Assembly (NCBI GenBank): GCA_021159825.1
Contig: JAGHDR010000075.1
Location: 1 to 19,669 of the forward strand
Length of the DNA: 19,669 nucleotides
Direction of reading: 5' to 3'
From: Deltaproteobacteria bacterium
GTDB taxonomy: Bacteria > Desulfobacterota > DSM-4660 > Desulfatiglandales > Desulfatiglandaceae
In this document: positions 15,274 through 19,669 of the stretch, piece by piece
Position numbering within the stretch: the stretch's first letter is position 1
How the letters are laid out: the number at the start of each line of letters is the position of its first letter
Position numbers and translations under genes: made by a program
Notes under the pieces: model-generated
What the model saw: only the letters and a program-made list of their open reading frames with translations
Told to the model about the DNA's origin: nothing
Database searches by the model: none

Positions 15274-16974
15274 CTAATGGATCAGCGCCTGCTTTGCCGC
15301 CGGCAGAATCACGTTAAAGGTCGTGCCGACGCCCTTTTCACTGTCGACCTCCATGATACCGCCCATCTTGCTTATAATGCCGTAACACACGGAGAGTCCC
15401 AATCCCGTTCCCTTCCCCACCGGCTTGGTGGTAAAAAACGGGCTAAAGATCTTCTTTTTGTCTTCGGGGCTGATCCCGCTCCCATTATCCCTGACGAAAA
15501 TTTCAACTTTTCCGTCTTCCTTTGCTCTGGCGCCTACGACCAGTTCTCCCCCTTTTGCGCCATGCCTGGATGTAATGGCATCCATGGCATTATTATAGAG
15601 ATTGAGCAGGACCTGCTGCAGTTGCCCCCGATCCCCGTGAACCGGCGGTGTCTCTTCTGAAACCTCCAGCGTCAGGGCGATCCCCTGGACGGCCGCCTTC
15701 TTTTCCACCATAGCGGTTATTTCCGGGATGTATTCCTGAAGCGCGATGTCCTCAACCACCGGTTCGCTCTGCCTGCCGAACTTGAGGATGGACTGCGTAA
15801 TAGCGCCGCAACGGCTGATCTGGAGGTCAATCTGCGCCATGGAATCCTCGATCTCCGACAGGGATTCCGATGGCGGCAAATCACCCTTTTCCTTCAACTC
15901 TGAAACAATGGAATCAATCAACGCATGTTCGCTTTTCATGACCTGGAGGGGATTGTTGATTTCGTGGGCAAAGCCTGTGGCCATTTCACCCAGTTCGGCC
16001 AATCGGCTGGCCCGGATAAGCTGGCTTCCCAACGCTTCTCTTTCGGTGTCCAGCCTTTCCATCCGTCTCACAATGCGGCCGGTGAGGAGAAAGGCGATGC
16101 CCACAATGGCGCCGCCCCCTAAAAAGGTAACCAACACGATAATGTAGGCGGCCGCCCGGAGAAACCTGAATGCATCAGCTTTTTCCTGCCTGACAACGAG
16201 CAGCCAGTTCTTGCCCGTTAACCATGTTGTGGCGTACAGGTATTCGTTTCCCCTTGAATCTTTTTCAAGAAAGGTCTTGATGCCGGCGTGGGATAGCGGC
16301 CTTTCCATAACTTCCGGGTCTTTATCCATCAGGTTTCCACCGGATCGGCGCTCCGTTTGGAATATCCCGTCCGCATTCAGGAGATACGCTTCGCCGGTCT
16401 TGCCGATGCGAATCTTTTTGACAAGGTCGTTAAACATATAGGTGTCGATTGTGGATCGGAGGATCCAGGTCTTGCCCGCCTCCTCCCGCTTGAGAGCGAT
16501 GATAAAATGGGGCATGCGTCGCCGGCCCAGGAAAATATCGCTGATATAGTGGCCCTTTTTCAGGACCTCCTTGAACCAGGGCGCCTCGGCATAATCCTTC
16601 CCGACCAATTTATAGGGTCCCTGATAATTTATGTGGATGCCTTCCCGGTTAAAAAGCCCGAGATCAACGAATGTACTCGATTCTTTCTGCAGATTAAGAA
16701 AGACATGATGAAGCGCCTCAGAATCGGCAAGCTCCTTAAATGGGCAGGAATCCAGAACGAATTCTAGATTCGCCTTGCGGTTGGTGAGAAACGAATCGAT
16801 CATATGCCGGTGATCCTCGACGATCCGCTTTATGGTGGCAATGGTGCTGGATTCCAGGGAGGTTGTAAAATAATAATATCCGATTCCCAGGATGAGGATG
16901 AAAGTTGTCAGAGGAACCAGGATCATACTAACTAAAATGACCCGTTTCAGATTTGCGTACGGCGACCTTTCCAT
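15274..16974 (-). CDS. dCache sensor histidine kinase, operon leader
   Basis: A membrane sensor kinase of 566 residues from ATG 16974, chosen because AAAGGGG lies ten bases upstream and helix 1 then begins near residue 10. A GTG at 17013 or ATG at 17004 would add 10-13 residues but lack a ribosome-binding site. Helix 1 (about 10-36) and helix 2 (about 268-293) flank a double-Cache sensor containing FVDLGLFNREGI, SDIFLGRRR and PHFIIA. H337 in AHEINNP is the phospho-acceptor. The ATPase domain has [29 protein letters not shown] and GTGLGLS. It is a paralogue of the kinase at 6963. The predicted sigma-54 start is about 60 nt upstream. Downstream genes are a receiver, a receiver-CBS fusion and the permease set. 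Confidence 0.95.
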   Translation of the reverse strand: MERSPYANLKRVILVSMILVPLTTFILILGIGYYYFTTSLESSTIATIKRIVEDHRHMIDSFLTNRKANLEFVLDSCPFKELADSEALHHVFLNLQKESSTFVDLGLFNREGIHINYQGPYKLVGKDYAEAPWFKEVLKKGHYISDIFLGRRRMPHFIIALKREEAGKTWILRSTIDTYMFNDLVKKIRIGKTGEAYLLNADGIFQTERRSGGNLMDKDPEVMERPLSHAGIKTFLEKDSRGNEYLYATTWLTGKNWLLVVRQEKADAFRFLRAAAYIIVLVTFLGGGAIVGIAFLLTGRIVRRMERLDTEREALGSQLIRASRLAELGEMATGFAHEINNPLQVMKSEHALIDSIVSELKEKGDLPPSESLSEIEDSMAQIDLQISRCGAITQSILKFGRQSEPVVEDIALQEYIPEITAMVEKKAAVQGIALTLEVSEETPPVHGDRGQLQQVLLNLYNNAMDAITSRHGAKGGELVVGARAKEDGKVEIFVRDNGSGISPEDKKKIFSPFFTTKPVGKGTGLGLSVCYGIISKMGGIMEVDSEKGVGTTFNVILPAAKQALIH

Positions 16975-17046
16975 AAAATAAGAACCCCTTTCCGATCCGG
17001 CCATCGTAGCCACTTTGGCGGAGTCGGCTTGCTTGGTTTGTTATTA

Positions 17047-17062
17047 AGCAAGGTCCATGCCA
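17047..17062 (-). promoter_or_regulatory. sigma-54 (-24/-12) promoter of the kinase-permease-porin operon
   Basis: On the minus strand TGGCATGGACCTTGCT matches the consensus TGGCAC-N5-TTGCW at all but one base, with exactly ten bases between GG and GC. The predicted start is near 17035, leaving about 60 nt to the ATG at 16974 and only about 22 nt to the alternative GTG at 17013. The bases after the -12 element (TTAATAAC) resemble those after the promoter at 4530 (TTGATACC). Confidence 0.82.
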
Positions 17063-17158
17063 GAAAGGAGATCAGACATCACGCTCCATAACTATATAGA
17101 GTTATGGGCGTTATTGAATCTTAGAACCTTCAAGGGTACTGAAGGGTTTCAAATAAGT

Positions 17159-17186
17159 GTGTCAGGATTTTTTACAGGTTGTAAAG
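17159..17186 (-). promoter_or_regulatory. putative enhancer-binding-protein site (copy 2)
   Basis: This is the same 28-bp element as at 4664-4691 (24 of 28 bases identical): GTGTCAGGA, two variable bases, TTTTACAG, two variable bases, TGTAAAG. It holds the palindrome TTTACA-N3-TGTAAA (17171-17185), centred about 117 bp upstream of the -24 element. A further inverted repeat, AGAAC-N5-GTTCT (17202-17216), lies just beyond it and has no counterpart at copy 1. Confidence 0.7.
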
Positions 17187-17321
17187 AGGATCAAGGGAAA
17201 CAGAACGTGAAGTTCTACAAACACCTGGAAAAGGGTTTTTTCATGCCCGGACAAAAAACCTCGTCCAGGCACGGGTATATATATTGCTTTGTGGATGTAT
17301 GCCCAAGATTTATTAACCGGT

Positions 17322-17382
17322 GGTATTGCGGGGGCCTACTTTAGTGCCTTACTCCTGAAACCCTGTCATAAAAAACAAGAAA
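17322..17382 (+). repeat. imperfect direct repeat unit A
   Basis: About 61 bp that recurs at 17479-17540. Shared blocks are TTGCGGG, CTTTAGT, CCTTA, CCTG, CTGTCA and AAAAAACAAGAAA. Each copy ends at the same A-rich word and is followed immediately by a different inverted heptamer array. The pair looks like the recurrent flank of a repeat family rather than coding sequence. Confidence 0.6.
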
Positions 17383-17383
17383 A

Positions 17384-17460
17384 GTGAAAGGTGAAAAGTG
17401 AAGGGTGAAGAGTAAGGGATCGAGATATCAACTTGTCACTCTTCACTTTTCACTCTTCAC
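17384..17460. repeat. inverted heptamer array, GTGAARR type
   Basis: Four tandem 7-mers (GTGAAAG, GTGAAAA, GTGAAGG, GTGAAGA; 17384-17411) are followed after about 28 bp by three inverted 7-mers (17440-17460) reading GTGAAGA, GTGAAAA, GTGAAGA on the minus strand. The array can fold into a long imperfect hairpin. It is comparable in style to short tandemly repeated heptamers described in other bacteria. Confidence 0.75.
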
Positions 17461-17478
17461 CTATTCAGTAACAGCATT

Positions 17479-17540
17479 GGGTTGCGGGTATCCCGCTTTA
17501 GTACCTTATCACCTGGTTTTCTGTCACAAAAAACAAGAAA
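17479..17540 (+). repeat. imperfect direct repeat unit B
   Basis: Second copy of the unit at 17322-17382, with the same block order and the same CTGTCA...AAAAAACAAGAAA end. The internal changes are mostly transitions. It is followed directly by the CTGAYAA heptamer array. Confidence 0.6.
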
Positions 17541-17689
17541 TCAGTTGTTAGTTGTCAGTAAAAGCATACCCATAATATCTTGAAAATGTTTATACAAATC
17601 TGCACATAATCGTGAAGACCTCTTCCATACTTCCAAATCCTCAAATTTCAAAATAACCTCCAGTGCTGATAACTGACAACTGATAACTG
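17541..17689. repeat. inverted heptamer array, CTGAYAA type
   Basis: Plus-strand TCAG-TTGTTAG-TTGTCAG (17541-17558) is the reverse complement of CTGACAA-CTAACAA-CTGA. The right arm (17666-17689) is CTGATAA, CTGACAA, CTGATAA, CTG. The two arms enclose about 105 bp of A/T-rich sequence without a gene. The building principle (inverted tandem 7-mers) is the same as in the neighbouring array, but the 7-mer differs. Confidence 0.7.
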
Positions 17690-17710
17690 CGGCTCTGCCG
17701 CGTTAGCTCT

Positions 17711-19438
17711 CTATACAATTCTTTTGAACATTTTGTCCATTTCAAAATAGGTGAAGTTCTGAAAAATGGGCCTTCCGTGGGGACAATTTGTGGGGAGATC
17801 CATGTTATTGAGCTGATGCATCAAATGGGTCATCTCCGTCAACGTCAGGTGTTGTCCGGCCCGGATGGCGCCGTGGCAAGCCATGATTTTAACGGCTTCG
17901 TCCATGATATGGGCGCCGTCAGGCGGCCCGCCTTCTTCCAGCTTTGAAATGAATTCGGAAATAAGTGTTTGCCAGTTTACATTCTTGAGCAGGGCAGGCA
18001 CTGCCCGCAACAAAAAAGTATTGCCCCCGAAATGATCCAGTTCAATGCCGAAATCGGCCAGCACGTCACCCTTTTCCAGGAGAATCCCTTTTTCTTTCAG
18101 AGAAAACTCCATTTCGTTTGGAATCAGCAGGTTTTGTATTTCGATTTTGGCTGAAAGAAGGGATTTTTTGAGGGTTTCGTAAACGATCCTCTCGTGGGCG
18201 GCGTGTTGATCTACAATCAGAAGGCCGTCCTCCATTTGACACAGGATGTACATGTTTCCCAGTTGTCCGATAACCTGAGGCATACGGGTTTCAGTCAATT
18301 GAACGGGCGCTTCTTTTGGGGTTGGGCGAGGTTTTTGCGTAAGGGGCGGCACATAGGTTTCGGTATGCTCGAAGATTGCGGGTGCCGGAGGTGTTGGTTC
18401 CTGAGCATTTAGGCTTTTGTAGGGTTGTGAGGCGCCCGAAAAAACCCGGCCGGCAGGCGCAAGGGTCTTATCTACGACGGCGGCAATGGCCCTGAAGATC
18501 TGCCGGCCGTTTTGGAATTTGATTTCCTGTTTGGTGGGATGTACATTCACATCAATTTGGGCCGGGTCTATGGTGATGAAGACCAGAGCCTGCGGGTAGC
18601 AGCCTTTCATCAGACGCTGACTGTACCCCTCTATGATGGCTTTTGTCACAAACCGATCTCTGATATTCCGGCCATTTACATAAACGAACAATCGGTCGGC
18701 CCGTTTCCTGGCAAAGTCCGCAGGGGCTACATGGATGGCAATATGGAGATCTTTCTGTTGGCTTTCACCACTCAATATGGACTGGCTGGTGGTCTTGCCC
18801 ATGAGATGGGAGAGACGCAAACGGGGGTTTGGGGATGCGGGAAGGTGAAGAATCCCTTTATTCCCCTCTTCCAGGCGAAAGGAAATGTTCGGAAAAGGCA
18901 TGGCAGCCCTTAGGACCGTATCCACAATATGGTTCATTTCCGTGCGCGGGGTTTTTAAAAACTTGCGCCGTGCCGGAATATTGAAAAACAGGTCCTTGAT
19001 TTCGACTATGGTGCCTGGCGGGGCGCCCACTTCCTCGATGGTCAGCAGTTTTCCACCGGATATCCTGACCCGGTTTCCCAGGAGTTCCTTTTGCGGCAGG
19101 GATGTGACCTGCATGCGGGACACCGCCGCCATGCTGGGGAGGGCTTCCCCCCTGAATCCAAAGCTTGTGACCTTCACCAGGTCTAAGGCCGTTCTGATTT
19201 TGCTCGTGGCGTGTCTTTCAAGGCACAGGAGGAGATCATCTCTGCCCATGCCGATGCCGTTATCTGTGACTTTGATGAGGCTCTTGCCGCCTCTTTCTAT
19301 CTTGATTGAAATTCTATCGGATTTTGCGTCGATGCTGTTGTCGATGAGTTCCCTGGCGACGGAAGCAGGTCTTTCAATGACTTCGCCTGCGGCAATCTGG
19401 GACGCAACTTTCTCCGGGAGAATTCTGATGGTGTTCAT
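17711..19438 (-). CDS. mutL: DNA mismatch repair protein MutL (endonuclease type)
   Basis: The matchmaker ATPase and latent nicking endonuclease of methyl-independent mismatch repair, 575 residues. The N-terminal GHKL ATPase has QIAAGEVIERPASVARE with E30 and N34 at the catalytic and Mg2+ positions, DNGIGM (59-64) and GFRGEAL (94-100). A Pro-rich linker (about 325-375) joins the dimerisation domain. That domain carries the endonuclease motif DQHA-x2-E-x4-E (410-421), ACHGAIRAGQ and CPHGRP, so this MutL should nick DNA, as in bacteria lacking MutH. The usual ELVEN is ELIDN here, a conservative change. ATG 19438 overlaps the stop of the preceding gene (ATGA) and has no strong ribosome-binding site, suggesting coupled translation. 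It is a housekeeping gene with no evident link to the transport island. Confidence 0.97.
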   Translation of the reverse strand: MNTIRILPEKVASQIAAGEVIERPASVARELIDNSIDAKSDRISIKIERGGKSLIKVTDNGIGMGRDDLLLCLERHATSKIRTALDLVKVTSFGFRGEALPSMAAVSRMQVTSLPQKELLGNRVRISGGKLLTIEEVGAPPGTIVEIKDLFFNIPARRKFLKTPRTEMNHIVDTVLRAAMPFPNISFRLEEGNKGILHLPASPNPRLRLSHLMGKTTSQSILSGESQQKDLHIAIHVAPADFARKRADRLFVYVNGRNIRDRFVTKAIIEGYSQRLMKGCYPQALVFITIDPAQIDVNVHPTKQEIKFQNGRQIFRAIAAVVDKTLAPAGRVFSGASQPYKSLNAQEPTPPAPAIFEHTETYVPPLTQKPRPTPKEAPVQLTETRMPQVIGQLGNMYILCQMEDGLLIVDQHAAHERIVYETLKKSLLSAKIEIQNLLIPNEMEFSLKEKGILLEKGDVLADFGIELDHFGGNTFLLRAVPALLKNVNWQTLISEFISKLEEGGPPDGAHIMDEAVKIMACHGAIRAGQHLTLTEMTHLMHQLNNMDLPTNCPHGRPIFQNFTYFEMDKMFKRIV

Positions 19439-19669
19439 AAGTAGAGAAGTTTTTCATCCACATCGAAGTGAGGGCTGGTGGCGGCTGCTTTGAAGATCTT
19501 TGGGGGAAAAGACCGTTTTCCTTTTGCGATGAGAAGGTTTTGGGTGCCCATGGGATCATAGCTCAGACAGGGGGATGATTCGGGGTGCTTCAGAAAGTCG
19601 TAAACCAGGCGGCGGGAAAGGTCTACCATACCTTTCCCGCCGCCTGGTTTACGACTTTCTGAAGCACCC
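19435..19669 (-). CDS. C-terminal part of an unrecognised gene upstream of mutL
   Basis: The minus-strand frame is open from the window edge to the TGA at 19435-19437, which overlaps the mutL start. Reading from M (19629) gives 64 residues, including VDLSRRLVYDFLKHPES and a C-terminus FDVDEKLLYL. That ATG lies inside a perfect palindrome that may be an artefact and has no clear ribosome-binding site, so it is probably not the true start. The coupling with mutL implies a real gene ending here. I do not recognise the family. Confidence 0.45.
   Translation of the reverse strand, partial: GASESRKPGGGKGMVDLSRRLVYDFLKHPESSPCLSYDPMGTQNLLIAKGKRSFPPKIFKAAATSPHFDVDEKLLYL
19583..19669. repeat. perfect 39-bp fold-back palindrome at the window edge
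   Basis: Bases 19583-19621 are the exact reverse complement of 19631-19669, with a 9-nt centre (TCTACCATA). One arm is coding sequence for the gene upstream of mutL; the other reaches the last base of the window exactly. Long perfect inverted repeats stopping at a sequence end are typical of chimeric fold-back reads or assembly ends, so the right arm is probably not genomic. Confidence 0.85.

Larger units (their letters stand above)
17064..17710. other. repeat-rich intergenic region upstream of the kinase operon
   Basis: About 650 bp without a supported gene. From left to right: the sigma-54 upstream region with its palindrome, a hairpin around 17244-17272 (TGCCcGGAC with GTCCaGGCA), two imperfect direct repeats each followed by an inverted heptamer array, and a small GC hairpin (GCGGC-TCT-GCCGC, 17689-17701) just beyond the mutL stop. 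That hairpin has no T-run, so it is a weak terminator candidate at best. A 95-codon plus-strand frame at 17057-17344 starts inside the promoter and is not called. Confidence 0.6.

Noticed and set aside
17267..17290. Second sigma-54-like sequence (GGCAC ... TTGC) on the plus strand
   Set aside because: GG and GC are separated by 16 bases instead of ten, and no gene lies downstream in that direction.
17057..17344. Plus-strand frame of 95 codons upstream of the kinase operon
   Set aside because: It starts inside the -24/-12 promoter, covers the conserved upstream element and has no domain or supporting ribosome-binding site.
17384..17689. CRISPR array
   Set aside because: The repeats are contiguous 7-mers in inverted arrangement without spacers, and no cas gene is present.

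Overview
The window looks like a chromosomal piece of a Gram-negative bacterium, most plausibly a member of the Desulfobacterota (the former Deltaproteobacteria: sulfate reducers and syntrophs). This is inferred from gene content: dCache kinases with strings of NtrC-type receivers, divergent DASS permeases, a YIP1-family protein, an outer-membrane porin, sigma-54 promoters and heptameric intergenic repeats. No rRNA, tRNA, CRISPR array, transposase or phage gene was seen.

Layout. (1) 1-4545, minus strand: a sigma-54 promoter (4530-4545), then CBS-domain protein, DASS permease, two single-domain response regulators and a second DASS permease that runs off the left edge. (2) 4837-6255, minus: mgtE with a strong hairpin touching its ribosome-binding site. 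(3) 6256-6962: a non-coding or decayed stretch with a sigma-70-like promoter for the next operon. (4) 6963-9592, plus: dCache histidine kinase and two single-domain response regulators. (5) 17062 down to 9589, minus: a second sigma-54 promoter, then dCache histidine kinase, receiver protein, receiver-CBS fusion, third DASS permease, a 53-residue membrane protein, a YIP1-family membrane protein and a porin. (6) 17064-17710: repeat-rich intergenic DNA. (7) 17711-19669, minus: mutL and the 3' end of an unrecognised upstream gene, ending in a perfect fold-back palindrome at the window edge.

How it may work together. Blocks 1, 4 and 5 appear to form one transport-and-signalling island: three DASS-superfamily permeases, two paralogous kinases, six receivers with no DNA-binding or enzymatic output, and two CBS modules, one free and one fused to a receiver. 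Blocks 1 and 5 share more than gene types. Each has a -24/-12 promoter and, about 115-140 bp upstream, nearly the same 28-bp element (24 of 28 positions identical) built around the palindrome TTTACA-N3-TGTAAA. This is best read as the binding site of an enhancer-binding protein encoded elsewhere. By my alignment, all three permeases lack the Ser-Asn-Thr motif of classical DASS carriers in the first re-entrant hairpin and carry His/Asp there. The working model is inference: an anion or carboxylate uptake system with its own porin and accessory membrane proteins, regulated by phosphorylated receivers and by CBS nucleotide sensing.
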